64,000 nucleotides of DNA from Limnohabitans sp. T6-5 (GTDB lineage Bacteria; Pseudomonadota; Gammaproteobacteria; Burkholderiales; Burkholderiaceae_C). A model generated the notes under the pieces. That model did not search any database. It was not told the DNA's origin and saw only the letters and a list, made by a program, of their open reading frames with translations. Numbering within the stretch: position 1 is the first letter of the stretch; the number at the start of each line of letters is the position of its first letter. Position numbers and translations under genes: made by a program. The stretch lies in contig NZ_NERV01000002.1 of NCBI RefSeq assembly GCF_003063315.1, positions 930,001 to 994,000 of the forward strand, given 5' to 3'. Positions 44,392 through 53,103 of the stretch are shown here, piece after piece.

Positions 44392-44466
44392 GCCACCGTA
44401 GTTCAATGGATAGAACGACTCCCTCCTAAGGTGTAAATACAGGTTCGATTCCTGTCGGGGGCACCA
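44392..44466 (+). tRNA. tRNA-Arg (anticodon CCT)
   Basis: A 75-base cloverleaf with encoded CCA. The T arm is ACAGG / TTCGATT / CCTGT, the anticodon loop CTCCTAA places CCT at 44425-44427, and the acceptor arms are GCCACCG and CGGGGGC. Two pairs are imperfect: A-G at the fourth acceptor pair and T-T in the middle of the anticodon stem ACTCC/GGTGT. It reads AGG codons. I keep it as a gene, but these mismatches are unusual. Confidence 0.85.
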
Positions 44467-44539
44467 TTTACCTGTCGGGACCTGAATCCGCACACGTCCA
44501 GCACGGTGCGAATTTTGTTTTTTCAGCAACCGCTCTGCG

Positions 44540-46342
44540 TCAGACTGTTGGCCATCCATCCTCAACGGCCGCATGAAACTGCAAGGCCGCCAGACTGGCG
44601 TACAGACCGTCTTGTGCTTGCAACTGGGCGTGCGTGCCCTGCTCGACCAAGTGTCCTTGATCCATCACCCAGATCAAATCTGCTTGCTGCACCGTGGCCA
44701 AACGGTGGGCAATCACCAGCGTTGTTCTGCCGGACATGGCTTTCTCAAGCGCCGCTTGAACCATTTTTTCGCTCTGGGCGTCAAGCGCACTGGTGGCTTC
44801 GTCCAGCAACAGCAGAGGCGGATTTTTTAAAATTGCCCGGGCAATCGCAATGCGTTGGCGCTGCCCGCCGGACAGACGAACACCCCGATCCCCCAGGTAG
44901 GTGTCCATGCCTTGTGGCAGCTGCGTGATGAACTCCTGAGCGTACGCGGCTTCAGCAGCAGCCAGCACCTCCTGGGCGCTGGCCTCGGGCCGTCCATAAC
45001 GGATGTTCTCAAGCACCGTGCCTGAAAAAATCACGGGCTCTTGCGGCACGATGGCCATGCGGCCACGCAGGTCATGCAAGCTCATCTGGTCAATCGGCAC
45101 GCCATCCAGAATGATGCGGCCAGACTGCGGGTCATGAAAGCGCATGAGCAAATCAAACAATGTCGTTTTGCCTGCACCGCTGGGGCCGACCACCGCCACA
45201 GTCTGCCCCGCTGCGATCTGGCCACTCAACTGCTTCAACGCCCAAGTCTCTGGCCGCGAGGGGTAATGAAAACTCACGCTATCGAGCGAGAGCACCGACC
45301 CGTCGACAGGCCAAGGGGCCTGGACGGGTTGCTCGACCTGTTTCAAGGTCGATTGGCTGTGCAACAACTCCATCAAGCGTTCGGTCGCCCCTGCAGCGCG
45401 CAGCATGTCGCCATACACCTCGCCGAGCACGGCAAAAGCACTGGCCAGCAAGATCACATACACAATGGTCTGGCTCAGCGCTCCTGCCGTGGTGGTGCCA
45501 GCTCGCACCGCCAAGGTGCCCATGTAAAGCCCCCACAGCAACACCGCACTGGATGCTAGGATGATGAATCCGACCAACACCGCCCGGGCGCGAATACGGC
45601 GCAAAGCCGTCCCCAAGGCCTTGGTGGTGGACGCAACAAAGCGGTGCGTCTCACGCTGCTCTGCCGTATAGCTTTGCACCACCGAAATCGCATTGAGCAC
45701 TTCGGAGGCCAATGCGCTGGCATCGGCCACCCGGTCTTGGCTGGCCCGCGAGAGTTTGCGCACCCGGCGCCCCAAAATCACCGAAGGCAAAACTACCAAC
45801 AAAAGCACCACCATGACCTGCAACATCAACACTGGATTGGTCCACACCAGCATGGCCATGGCCCCCACACCCATGACCAGATTGCGCAAGCCCATGGAAA
45901 ACGACGAGCCGACCACGGTTTGCACCAAGGTGGTGTCGTTGGTCAGCCGTGACAAGACTTCACCCGACTGCGTGGTTTCAAAAAAAGCCGGACTTTGTGC
46001 CAGCACATGGCCATAGACGGCATTGCGCACATCGGTGGTGATGCGCTCGCCCAACCAACTCACGGTGTAGTAACGCGCTGACGAAAACACTGCCAATGCA
46101 GAAGCCACCGCAAACAGCAGCATGAAATCCTGGGCCAGATGGTCCGAAGACACACCCGCAGCCAAGCCCTGGTCAATCAGCTGACGCAAAGCCCACGGAA
46201 AAGCCAGCGTAGTGCCTGCCGCCAGGAGCAAGAACACACCGGCCGCAGCCAACGCCCAGCGGTAGGGCTTTAAAAAGGGCAGCAGACCGGATAGCGATGC
46301 AGGGTGCGCTTGAGGGCTGGCAAGCAGTGGTGGCTGAGTCAA
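44540..46342 (-). CDS. ABC exporter with fused membrane and ATPase domains (MsbA-like)
   Basis: A 600-residue half-transporter: six membrane helices in residues about 25-320, then an ATPase domain with Walker A VGPSGAGKTTLFDLL (near 386), signature RLSGGQRQRIAIARAI and Walker B LLLLDEATSALD. It would work as a homodimer that exports a hydrophobic compound from the inner membrane, such as a lipid or drug. Standing alone beside a tRNA gene, it gives no clue to the substrate. Full length for the family. Confidence 0.88.
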   Translation of the reverse strand: MTQPPLLASPQAHPASLSGLLPFLKPYRWALAAAGVFLLLAAGTTLAFPWALRQLIDQGLAAGVSSDHLAQDFMLLFAVASALAVFSSARYYTVSWLGERITTDVRNAVYGHVLAQSPAFFETTQSGEVLSRLTNDTTLVQTVVGSSFSMGLRNLVMGVGAMAMLVWTNPVLMLQVMVVLLLVVLPSVILGRRVRKLSRASQDRVADASALASEVLNAISVVQSYTAEQRETHRFVASTTKALGTALRRIRARAVLVGFIILASSAVLLWGLYMGTLAVRAGTTTAGALSQTIVYVILLASAFAVLGEVYGDMLRAAGATERLMELLHSQSTLKQVEQPVQAPWPVDGSVLSLDSVSFHYPSRPETWALKQLSGQIAAGQTVAVVGPSGAGKTTLFDLLMRFHDPQSGRIILDGVPIDQMSLHDLRGRMAIVPQEPVIFSGTVLENIRYGRPEASAQEVLAAAEAAYAQEFITQLPQGMDTYLGDRGVRLSGGQRQRIAIARAILKNPPLLLLDEATSALDAQSEKMVQAALEKAMSGRTTLVIAHRLATVQQADLIWVMDQGHLVEQGTHAQLQAQDGLYASLAALQFHAAVEDGWPTV

Positions 46343-46488
46343 AACAGGCTCTTTGAGTGGATATCAACCTGTGAGCATATCGCCAGAGCACATGAAGAGG
46401 TAATGGTCATATCAAGTCACCTGAAAAGTCTGCGCTTTTACCCTTTTATCGACAGTTTCAGTTCTGTTGGATACATTAACGTCAACAT

Positions 46489-46510
46489 AATATTCGCGAA
46501 CACTTATATT
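46489..46510 (+). promoter_or_regulatory. Candidate ArsR-type (Sox regulon) operator before the rhodanese gene
   Basis: ATATTCGC, then GAACACTT, then ATAT (46490-46509) matches the sites at 55879-55900 and 57955-57976 at 14 of 22 positions in all three. It ends 21 bases before the rhodanese ATG. Confidence 0.55.
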
Positions 46511-46530
46511 CATACAAAGCACATCAATCC

Positions 46531-46920
46531 ATGATCCGAAAAATTCTTCTTTCCATTGCAATCCTGACGATCAATGCGTGCACTTCTGCCGACGATATTG
46601 ACAAAATTTCACTTGAGCAAGCCCACACAGAACACGAAGCTGGCCGCGTCATTCTCATCGACATACGAGAAACAATGGAGCATCGCACGGGTGTGGCGCC
46701 AGGTGCCGTATTGCTGCCCATGAGCGAATTGCCTCAGAAGCAAATGCTGATCCCGAAAAATCCGGACAAACCTGTCCTGCTGATTTGCAACACTCAAAAC
46801 CGGTCAAAAGCCACTTTGGCAAAACTCAAGCAACAAGGCTATCAAAACATACGTTATGTAGAAGGTGGTGTGAGCCAATGGGTAAACAAAGGTTGGTCTT
46901 TGACTCGCCCTCAACCTTAA
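46531..46920 (+). CDS. Exported rhodanese-domain protein, probable lipoprotein
   Basis: A 129-residue protein with a short hydrophobic N-terminus ending at a possible lipobox (TINAC, Cys 15), then a single rhodanese domain. The active Cys is in LLICNTQNRSKATL near residue 88, and VILIDIRETMEHRTG holds the conserved Asp-Arg. It would carry sulfane sulfur at the periplasmic side of the membrane. An operator shared with the sox promoter lies just upstream, which ties it to sulfur oxidation although it is 2 kb from that cluster. Confidence 0.78.
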   Translation: MIRKILLSIAILTINACTSADDIDKISLEQAHTEHEAGRVILIDIRETMEHRTGVAPGAVLLPMSELPQKQMLIPKNPDKPVLLICNTQNRSKATLAKLKQQGYQNIRYVEGGVSQWVNKGWSLTRPQP

Positions 46921-46933
46921 ACCAAGACACCCC

Positions 46934-47419
46934 ATGGATGCATTTCAAGACCATTACCCCGAAAACGTTGCACACTGCTACGGTTGCGGGCACCTGAACA
47001 CGCACGGCCACCAGATCAAAACCGTCTGGGATGGCGACGAGACCGTCACGCACTTTCAGCCTGAGCCTTACCACACCTCCGTTCCAGGCTTTGCCTATGG
47101 CGGCCTGATCGTTTCGCTGATTGATTGCCACAGCACCGGCACGGCCGCTGCCGCCATGTACCGCCAAGAAGGTCGTGACATGGACTCCCTGCCCGCCTTT
47201 CGTTTTGTGACGGGCTCTTTGCATGTGGACTTCCTCAAGCCCACACCGCTGGACAGCGAAATGGTCATTCGTGGCCGAATCAAGCAAATCAAAGGCCGCA
47301 AGGTGGTGGTCGAGACTACCGTGTATGCCGCAGGCGTGGCCACTGCTCGCGGTGAAGTGGTGGCGGTGCAAATGCCCGACAGTTTTGGCCAAAATCCAAC
47401 GCAAAAAGAAGCCTCATGA
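46934..47419 (+). CDS. Hotdog-fold thioesterase, PaaI type
   Basis: A 161-residue protein with the hotdog pattern: CYGCGHLNTHGHQIKT near residue 17, FAYGGLIVSLIDCHSTG near residue 53 (helix with catalytic Asp) and VDFLKPTPLDSEM. It should hydrolyse an acyl-CoA or similar thioester. It lies 14 bases after one rhodanese gene and overlaps the next by 4 bases, so all three are probably one operon. The cysteine motif CxxC near the N-terminus is common in this subfamily. Confidence 0.8.
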   Translation: MDAFQDHYPENVAHCYGCGHLNTHGHQIKTVWDGDETVTHFQPEPYHTSVPGFAYGGLIVSLIDCHSTGTAAAAMYRQEGRDMDSLPAFRFVTGSLHVDFLKPTPLDSEMVIRGRIKQIKGRKVVVETTVYAAGVATARGEVVAVQMPDSFGQNPTQKEAS

Positions 47420-47763
47420 AATTCATTCAAGACTATTGGCCCATGATGGCCTTGGCCCTGTGGTTTGGCTACAAGTGGTGGAATGCCCGACGCGTCATGG
47501 CTTTGTTGCCGCAACTCAAAAATGAGGGAGCCATTCTTTTGGATGTCCGCTCTGCAGCCGAATTCGCCTCTGGCAATGCTCCCGGCACACGCAACATCCC
47601 CCTCAACGAACTGGGCCAGCATTTGGCCAGCCTGCCCAAATCTGCGCCCGTGGTGGTCGGTTGCGCCAGTGGCACACGCAGTGGCATGGCCAAGTTGATG
47701 TTGAAGAAAAACGGTTACCACCGGGTTTACAACATCGGTACTTGGCGCAACTTCATGTCTTGA
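47416..47763 (+). CDS. Membrane-anchored rhodanese-domain protein
   Basis: A 115-residue protein with a hydrophobic N-terminal segment (DYWPMMALALWFGYKWW) and a rhodanese domain: LLDVRSAAEFASGNAPGTRN and the active-site loop VVVGCASGTRSGMAK (Cys about 79). Because the anchor has no cleavage site, the domain probably stays on one face of the inner membrane. Coupled to the thioesterase gene by a 4-base overlap (ATGA). Confidence 0.82.
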   Translation: MKFIQDYWPMMALALWFGYKWWNARRVMALLPQLKNEGAILLDVRSAAEFASGNAPGTRNIPLNELGQHLASLPKSAPVVVGCASGTRSGMAKLMLKKNGYHRVYNIGTWRNFMS

Positions 47764-47786
47764 AGAGATCTCAAGAGATTCAAATC

Positions 47787-48020
47787 ATGATGAACAGCCA
47801 GCAGCAAAAAGAGTTTTTGCAAGCCACCGCTTGGTTGCGTCCCCTGACCCGATGGGCCGCCGCTTTGTCAATCCGCTCGGTGGGTATTCTTCCTGCTTGG
47901 TTCAGAAACTTACCTTTGAAGATCGTCAAGCGCATCCTGGCCCATGACCAGGCACGCATGACTTCAAATTGCAAGTCGCGTAAGCGAAAAAACGGGCAGC
48001 CGTTCAGCGCGGCTGACTGA
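47787..48020 (+). CDS. Small hypothetical protein
   Basis: A 77-residue protein, basic at its C-terminus (CKSRKRKNGQPFSAAD), with one moderately hydrophobic stretch (WAAALSIRSVGILPAWF). Start at 47787, 24 bases after the rhodanese stop and in the same direction. Its end overlaps the end of the convergent DUF4395 gene by 17 bases. No family is recognised; it may be the last gene of the rhodanese operon. Confidence 0.45.
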   Translation: MMNSQQQKEFLQATAWLRPLTRWAAALSIRSVGILPAWFRNLPLKIVKRILAHDQARMTSNCKSRKRKNGQPFSAAD

Positions 48021-48726
48021 AGTCGAGGTTATTGCAAGCCTCGCAATCTTCTTTGAAAACACCCAGCTTCACCAGCAAGGCGTGAACCTCACAGCCCAGG
48101 CAATAGCCCAGCACAGCCTCGAGCCACATGAAGCCCAGGCACACCCAGACCATCACCAGGGGCAACCAGCGGGGCAGATACTGCTCAGTAGTAGGCAGAA
48201 CCGCGCTGCGGAAGATGAAATTAATGGCCGCGGCGAATTTTTCAGGATGGAAAAAAACCAGACAAACACTGATCATCGACGCGCCAATGGTCCAGGCGAA
48301 TCTCTTGGGTGTCAACGGCTTCCACACGGGGCGAGCGCGCCTGGCCAGCAAAGTTGACAGCCAAATGGTGGGCGACAGATACGCCGTTTTGACACTCATG
48401 CCCGCGAGCATTTCAAGCAAGGCATAAAACAGCAGCCAGGTTTGCACGGTGTAGTCGTAGGTTCGGCGCACGGCCTGGACCATGTAAAGAATGCGGTTGT
48501 CAAAGTCAAGTTCAAAAGTGTCCTTGATCACTTCGCCAGTGACGATCCAGCGACTACCGAACACGATATCCCACAGAGTGAAGGCCATGAAGATCGGAAT
48601 GGCCAGCATGATGCCCGCTCGGATACGAACTGCGGTGTCATTGATGAACGGCGTGACATCGTCACGGCTTCTGAACCAAAGTAACGACCAGGAATTGCCT
48701 GTCGTCATGCCATTTGAATCTGCCAT
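48004..48726 (-). CDS. DUF4395-family membrane protein
   Basis: A 240-residue protein with about four membrane segments. FINDTAVRIRAGIMLAIPI near residue 27 and LSPTIWLSTLLARR, KRFAW and LEAVLGYCLGCEVHALLVKLG in the second half match the DUF4395 pattern, including the CxxC (CLGC) in the last helix. DUF4395 proteins are often found near sulfur-handling genes and may exchange thiols or sulfur across the membrane; that is inference. It lies downstream of soxB in the same direction, 142 bases away. Confidence 0.75.
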   Translation of the reverse strand: MADSNGMTTGNSWSLLWFRSRDDVTPFINDTAVRIRAGIMLAIPIFMAFTLWDIVFGSRWIVTGEVIKDTFELDFDNRILYMVQAVRRTYDYTVQTWLLFYALLEMLAGMSVKTAYLSPTIWLSTLLARRARPVWKPLTPKRFAWTIGASMISVCLVFFHPEKFAAAINFIFRSAVLPTTEQYLPRWLPLVMVWVCLGFMWLEAVLGYCLGCEVHALLVKLGVFKEDCEACNNLDFSQPR

Positions 48727-48867
48727 TTGTCTCCCCTTTTTTCATGAAAATCAGTATGCTTATTGCGCTTCGAGACAAGCCAGACTGAAGTGTTTACCGA
48801 GTTGCCGTCAAAGCCAACCTGAGATGCAACTCTGTTGCATCTCAGAGCCCTGTGGGTTAATTCAAGC

Positions 48868-50604
48868 TCAGCCCACGTAGCCCTGATTGGGCAAACCACC
48901 AGTGATCTTGGGGGCATTGAGCTTGCGGGGTTTGACACGACCGCCGGGCTGCGTCTTGAGCCAGGTCTCCACGACTTCCCACACTTGCTTGTTGCCTTGC
49001 GTGCGCGCCTCTTCGGCCACGGGTGCCCAACCTGCCACCTTGTACTTTTTGCCCGCCTCAATCAGCTGGCCATTCAGGCGCATGTCGCCAATCCGTGTGC
49101 CCATCTTGCCCAGAGGGTTGCAGCTGTAGCTCAACCCCCCCACACGCACCATGTCACCACCTTGCTGGTAGTAAGGATCAGGGTTGAACAGGTTGTCGCA
49201 CACGTCTTCGAGGACCGTCTTGATGGTCTCGCCGGTCATCTCGGTCACCGTGGCATAAGAGTATGTCGTGGCCGTCATGTCGAGCAGCCACTCACGTGTA
49301 ATGGCCTGGCCCGGCAAGAGCGATGTACCCCAGCGAAAGCCTGGCGAGAACGCGATCTCAGCGCCCTGTACATCGAGCAAGGCATCGACCAGCAATTGGT
49401 CGCCCGTGCCGTTGAAGTTACCACGGCGATACAGCAAACCTTCCGAGATGCCCAGCTTTTCGGACAGCTTGGCTTCGTAGGGCGCGCGGATCTTGGTGAT
49501 CAGTGCGTCCATCTCTTTATCGGCTGGCAGCATGTTCGAGAACACGGGCAGCAGTTTGTAGCGGAAATCGCTGACCTTTTTGTCTTTGACATCAAAGTCG
49601 AGCACCCCCAGGAACTTGCCATTGGAGCCTGCGTTGGTGACGATGGTTTTGCCGCCTTTGTTGGACACCAGTGTGGCCACGGGCATGCCATCGTGTGTGT
49701 GGCCGCCCATGATGGCGTCAATGCCACTGACGCGACTGGCCATTTTCAGGTCCACATCCATGCCGTTGTGGCTGATGACGACGACGACCTGCGCGCCTTT
49801 GCCACGGGCTTCGTCCACCATCTTTTGCATGTTGTCGTCCTGGATGCCAAAGGCCCAGTCGGCCACCATGTAGCGGGGGTTGGCAATCGGGGTGTAGGGG
49901 AAAGCCTGGCCGATGATGGCGCAAGGCACGCCATTGATCTCGCGGATCACATAGGGCTTGAAAACCGGGTCGCCAAAGTCGTTGGTCTTGATGTTTTGCG
50001 CGACAAAGTCCACCTTACCCGCGAAGTCTTTCTCGACGATTTCTTTCACACGTTCCATGCCCAGAGTGAATTCCCAGTGACCGGTCATGACGTCCACGCC
50101 CAGCAATTTGCAGGCGTCGACCATGTCCTGACCATTGGTCCACAAACAAGTGCCAGAGCCTTGCCAGGTGTCGCCACCGTCCAGCAACAAGGCGCCAGGA
50201 CGGCTGGCCTTCATGCGCTTGACCAGCGTAGCCAGGTGCGCAAAACCGCCCACCTTGCCGTAACGGTTGGCGGCTTTTTCGTAGTCCAGATACGTCAGCG
50301 CGTGCGCCTCTGCAGAACCCGGGCGGATCTTGGCCACTTTGAGCAAGTGTTCGCCCACCAAATGCGGCAAATTGCCCTGCATGGAGCCAATGCCCATATT
50401 GATGCTGGGCTCGCGGAAGTAAATCGGCTTGAGCTGAGCATGGCAGTCGGTCATGTGCAAGAAAGACACATTGCCGAACTTGGGGATGTCGTACAGGCCA
50501 TTGGCTGCGGTGGCTGCGCTGGCTTCAGAAAACTTACCCATGCTCATGCCGGCCATGGTGCCGGCGCCCATCACTTGGATGAATTCACGTTTGGTCAGGT
50601 TCAT
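48868..50604 (-). CDS. soxB: SoxB, thiosulfohydrolase
   Basis: A 578-residue periplasmic enzyme that hydrolyses the terminal sulfonate from SoxY-bound thiosulfate to release sulfate, using two manganese ions. LHMTDCHAQLKP near residue 50 supplies the first metal ligands, LLLDGGDTWQGSGTC the next, and GGHTHDGMPV near residue 305 the His pair. The N-terminus MNLTKREFIQVMGAGTMAG is Tat-like, with KR for RR. The start at 50604 (ATG) was chosen over an upstream GTG. An intrinsic terminator lies between it and soxX. Confidence 0.95.
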   Translation of the reverse strand: MNLTKREFIQVMGAGTMAGMSMGKFSEASAATAANGLYDIPKFGNVSFLHMTDCHAQLKPIYFREPSINMGIGSMQGNLPHLVGEHLLKVAKIRPGSAEAHALTYLDYEKAANRYGKVGGFAHLATLVKRMKASRPGALLLDGGDTWQGSGTCLWTNGQDMVDACKLLGVDVMTGHWEFTLGMERVKEIVEKDFAGKVDFVAQNIKTNDFGDPVFKPYVIREINGVPCAIIGQAFPYTPIANPRYMVADWAFGIQDDNMQKMVDEARGKGAQVVVVISHNGMDVDLKMASRVSGIDAIMGGHTHDGMPVATLVSNKGGKTIVTNAGSNGKFLGVLDFDVKDKKVSDFRYKLLPVFSNMLPADKEMDALITKIRAPYEAKLSEKLGISEGLLYRRGNFNGTGDQLLVDALLDVQGAEIAFSPGFRWGTSLLPGQAITREWLLDMTATTYSYATVTEMTGETIKTVLEDVCDNLFNPDPYYQQGGDMVRVGGLSYSCNPLGKMGTRIGDMRLNGQLIEAGKKYKVAGWAPVAEEARTQGNKQVWEVVETWLKTQPGGRVKPRKLNAPKITGGLPNQGYVG

Positions 50605-50631
50605 ATTTGCACTCACTGATGTATTGACGGC

Positions 50632-50656
50632 AAAAAAACCCGGACATGCCGGGTTT
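50632..50656 (-). terminator. Intrinsic terminator between soxX and soxB
   Basis: AAACCCGG and CCGGGTTT pair perfectly around a 5-base loop, and on the minus strand seven T follow. It stands 9 bases after the soxX stop and 28 bases before the soxB start. Confidence 0.8.
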
Positions 50657-50664
50657 CAGATGGA

Positions 50665-51321
50665 TTACTGGTTGACGGGCGATTTGGGGTCCAGCAACAG
50701 GCCAACCACGTGGCGAACTTGTTCTTCGGACAAGATGCCCATGTGACCTGCACGGGGCATGTTGGAGCAAGCGTTGTAGGCCTTTGAATTCCAGATCTTG
50801 CCCCAGGTGTATTCCACAATGGGTTTGCTTTCGGGACTGTTCGGATCGGTCACACCACGGATCTTGCCGTAGTTGTAGAGGCTCGGGCCAATGGTGCCGT
50901 AAGAAATTTCTTCTTTGCTGATCTGATGGCAGTTGTAGCAATTGCCACCGTTGACATCTGTGACTTTGTCAGTCCAGGTCAAGCCACGTCCACTCTGGGC
51001 AATGGCCTCGCCTTGCTTCCAATCGCCGATGAATTTCCCATCCGAGGGCCATTTGATGGCCTTCAAATTCATCTCTTCGATGGCTTTGGCAGTCTTCTCA
51101 TCCAAAGGCTTGCCCGCCACATCGGCTTCGCTGCATGCGCGGTTGGTTTCATCGGTGTTCAACACGCGATCGACTTTGACAAAACCTTCGTCGCGAAACG
51201 ATGCTTTGACGATCTTGTTGGTCAGTTCATTGAGTTCAGACACTGAAGGGGCCGATGCGCAACCGACCACCAGCAAAGCTGCAGCGATACCGGTCAAGGC
51301 AAATTGAATTTTCTTTTTCAT
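50665..51321 (-). CDS. soxX: SoxX, monohaem cytochrome of the SoxAX complex
   Basis: A 218-residue protein with a signal sequence ending in a possible lipobox (LLVVGC) and one haem site, NGGNCYNCHQ near residue 128, with the distal Met in NMPRAGH near residue 190. SoxAX couples thiosulfate oxidatively to the SoxY cysteine. The start at 51321 follows AAGGTG; an ATG five codons upstream is less well placed. It follows soxA by 18 bases. Confidence 0.93.
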   Translation of the reverse strand: MKKKIQFALTGIAAALLVVGCASAPSVSELNELTNKIVKASFRDEGFVKVDRVLNTDETNRACSEADVAGKPLDEKTAKAIEEMNLKAIKWPSDGKFIGDWKQGEAIAQSGRGLTWTDKVTDVNGGNCYNCHQISKEEISYGTIGPSLYNYGKIRGVTDPNSPESKPIVEYTWGKIWNSKAYNACSNMPRAGHMGILSEEQVRHVVGLLLDPKSPVNQ

Positions 51322-51339
51322 GGTGATCACCTTCATTCA

Positions 51340-52143
51340 TTAGCGCTTGATGGCTGGCGCCACCGATGCGGCCCCCTTGGCATTCACACCCAAATAGGTG
51401 GCCAAGGCCAATGTGGCATCACTGCCAAAACCCGGATACGGGAAACGTTGCTGGCGGTAGCAGTCGTTCAAACGCAATTGCATGCCCCACATTTGACCGT
51501 TGGATACACGGTAGGCGGGCCAGGCGGCAAAACCGACACCATCTCCGGGATTCTTGGTCAGCATGGGCAGGTCTTGCAGGCGGATGCGCTTGCCCTCTTC
51601 GCCGTGGCAAGAGGCACACGAAAAATCATGAGGACCACCACGCTGGAAAAACAAACGCTTGCCGACTTCATAAAAAGTCTTTTCCTGAGGATGCGCTTGC
51701 GACAGATTGAAACGCATGCCCTTGGACTCTGCGGCGATCCAGGTGGCCAGTGCCGTCACGTTGTTTTGCTCACCCTTGCCAAAGGGTGTCTTGTAAATCT
51801 CGGCAGCGTTGAAACCCTGAAGGGTTTCCATGCAAGTGACCAAGCGGGTTTCCAGATCCTGCACGCGCTGGGTATCTGCAAAGTAACGGGGCAACTCCAC
51901 AAATGCACCCTTGACCACGCCAGGACCTTTGCCCAGATCGCATTTCTCTAGGCTGGCGTTGTTGGGGCCGCGCTTTTGCGTCCACAAGCCCTCGCCTTTG
52001 GCTTCAAACAATTCGGCAGGGTTACCGTCTTGCAACATGGCGCGGTATTCATCAATGCCTTGGCTGGCGGTCTTTTGCGCCATGGCGGGGAAGACGGCCA
52101 TGGCCAAAACAGTGGCCAAGGTCATTGTGGTCGCGTATTTCAT
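51340..52143 (-). CDS. soxA: SoxA, catalytic cytochrome of the SoxAX complex
   Basis: A 267-residue periplasmic cytochrome with signal peptide (MKYATTMTLATVLAMAVFPA). Only one haem motif is present, CASCH near residue 178; the N-terminal haem of dihaem SoxA is replaced by two isolated cysteines (EKCDLG and VTCMET). The catalytic Cys persulfide ligand is in LRLNDCYRQQRFPYPG. It is thus of the monohaem-type SoxA. Confidence 0.93.
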   Translation of the reverse strand: MKYATTMTLATVLAMAVFPAMAQKTASQGIDEYRAMLQDGNPAELFEAKGEGLWTQKRGPNNASLEKCDLGKGPGVVKGAFVELPRYFADTQRVQDLETRLVTCMETLQGFNAAEIYKTPFGKGEQNNVTALATWIAAESKGMRFNLSQAHPQEKTFYEVGKRLFFQRGGPHDFSCASCHGEEGKRIRLQDLPMLTKNPGDGVGFAAWPAYRVSNGQMWGMQLRLNDCYRQQRFPYPGFGSDATLALATYLGVNAKGAASVAPAIKR

Positions 52144-52170
52144 GCGTCACCTCGTATTCATTCTCAAAAC

Positions 52171-52204
52171 AAAAAAAGGGTGAAGTCAAATTCTTCACCC
52201 TTTT
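52171..52204 (-). terminator. Intrinsic terminator between soxZ and soxA
   Basis: AAAAGGGTGAAG (52174-52185) and CTTCACCCTTTT (52193-52204) form a perfect 12-bp stem with a 7-base loop, followed on the minus strand by seven T. It lies 16 bases after the soxZ stop. Confidence 0.82.
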
Positions 52205-52219
52205 GGACATACCACGTTA

Positions 52220-52531
52220 TCAGGAAACGGTGGCTTCGTCCGTGCGGGTATCGCCCTTGTTGTCTTTCCAGGTCACAGCGACTTTGTCACCTGCCTTGGC
52301 ACCCTTGATGGCAAACTGCATAAAGGGGTTCTTGGACACAGCGGGGCCCCATTCAGCGGCCAGTACTTGCTTGCCGTTCAAAGAAGCGGTGACTTCCTGG
52401 ATATACCAAGCTGGAACCAGTTTGCCAGCGGCGTCTTTGCGCTGACCGGATTCCATTTCGTGGCTCATGAGAACACGGACGGTGGCTTTGTCGCCAGAGG
52501 CTTGGGCACGAATGCGCATTGGATCTGCCAT
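52220..52531 (-). CDS. soxZ: SoxZ, sulfur-carrier partner
   Basis: A 103-residue immunoglobulin-like protein without a signal peptide, as usual for SoxZ. It dimerises with SoxY and is exported with it. Recognisable blocks are MRIRAQASGDKATVRVLMSH, GPAVSKNPFMQFAIKGAKAG and VTWKDNKGDTRTDE. It follows soxY by 48 bases. Confidence 0.95.
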   Translation of the reverse strand: MADPMRIRAQASGDKATVRVLMSHEMESGQRKDAAGKLVPAWYIQEVTASLNGKQVLAAEWGPAVSKNPFMQFAIKGAKAGDKVAVTWKDNKGDTRTDEATVS

Positions 52532-52579
52532 TTTTTACTCCAATTCTTTCAATGATTTGTGGATCGGATCAGTGTGCGC

Positions 52580-53035
52580 TTAACCGCCGCAACCGCCCAA
52601 AGTGACTTTGACTTCCTTCTTGGCGAAGAAAGCTTTGCCATCGGCCATGATGGCGACAGCGTAAACATCCGAAGATTGACCCATCTTGGCACGTGTGGCG
52701 AAGTTGGCATCAATGCTGTCGCTCACATGGAACAAGGCGACCAATGCTGCAGGGTTCTTTTCAACGAGAACCAGCAATTGCTTAACGCCAGCCAAAGAGG
52801 TGCTGGCACCCAATGGAACCACAGCGCCGTTTTCAGCGATGTCCGGACCGGTGATGGTCACATCCTTGCTTTCGACCAAGCTGGCAGCGCCAGCGGCTTT
52901 GGCCGCATCTTGGACAGACTTGGCATCAAAGGCCACTTTGTTGAACGCGGCTTGTGCGAACTGGGGGAAGCCAGCCGTGGCCAACAGGCCTGCCACTACA
53001 GCGCTTTGCTTGAGTGTCTCGCGACGGGTTTGCAT
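52580..53035 (-). CDS. soxY: SoxY, sulfur-carrier protein
   Basis: A 151-residue protein with a Tat-type signal (MQTRRETLKQSAVVAGLLA) and the C-terminal carrier motif GGCGG, whose Cys holds the sulfur substrate through the cycle. The motif is at the extreme C-terminus, as required. It forms SoxYZ with the next gene. Confidence 0.96.
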   Translation of the reverse strand: MQTRRETLKQSAVVAGLLATAGFPQFAQAAFNKVAFDAKSVQDAAKAAGAASLVESKDVTITGPDIAENGAVVPLGASTSLAGVKQLLVLVEKNPAALVALFHVSDSIDANFATRAKMGQSSDVYAVAIMADGKAFFAKKEVKVTLGGCGG

Positions 53036-53103
53036 CTGATATCTCCTTGAGGTTGAGTGATGCTATTGAAACAGGTTCAGCAGTGCAACAGGTATATCCC
53101 GTA

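Noticed and set aside
44389..44574. Open frame on the minus strand across the tRNA-Arg
   Set aside because: It is antisense to a tRNA and its sequence (PRQESNLYLHL) is the familiar spurious product of that antisense reading.
48835..50619. 594-codon open frame antisense to soxB
   Set aside because: Mirrors soxB codon bias, has no recognisable domain and no ribosome site; a shadow frame.
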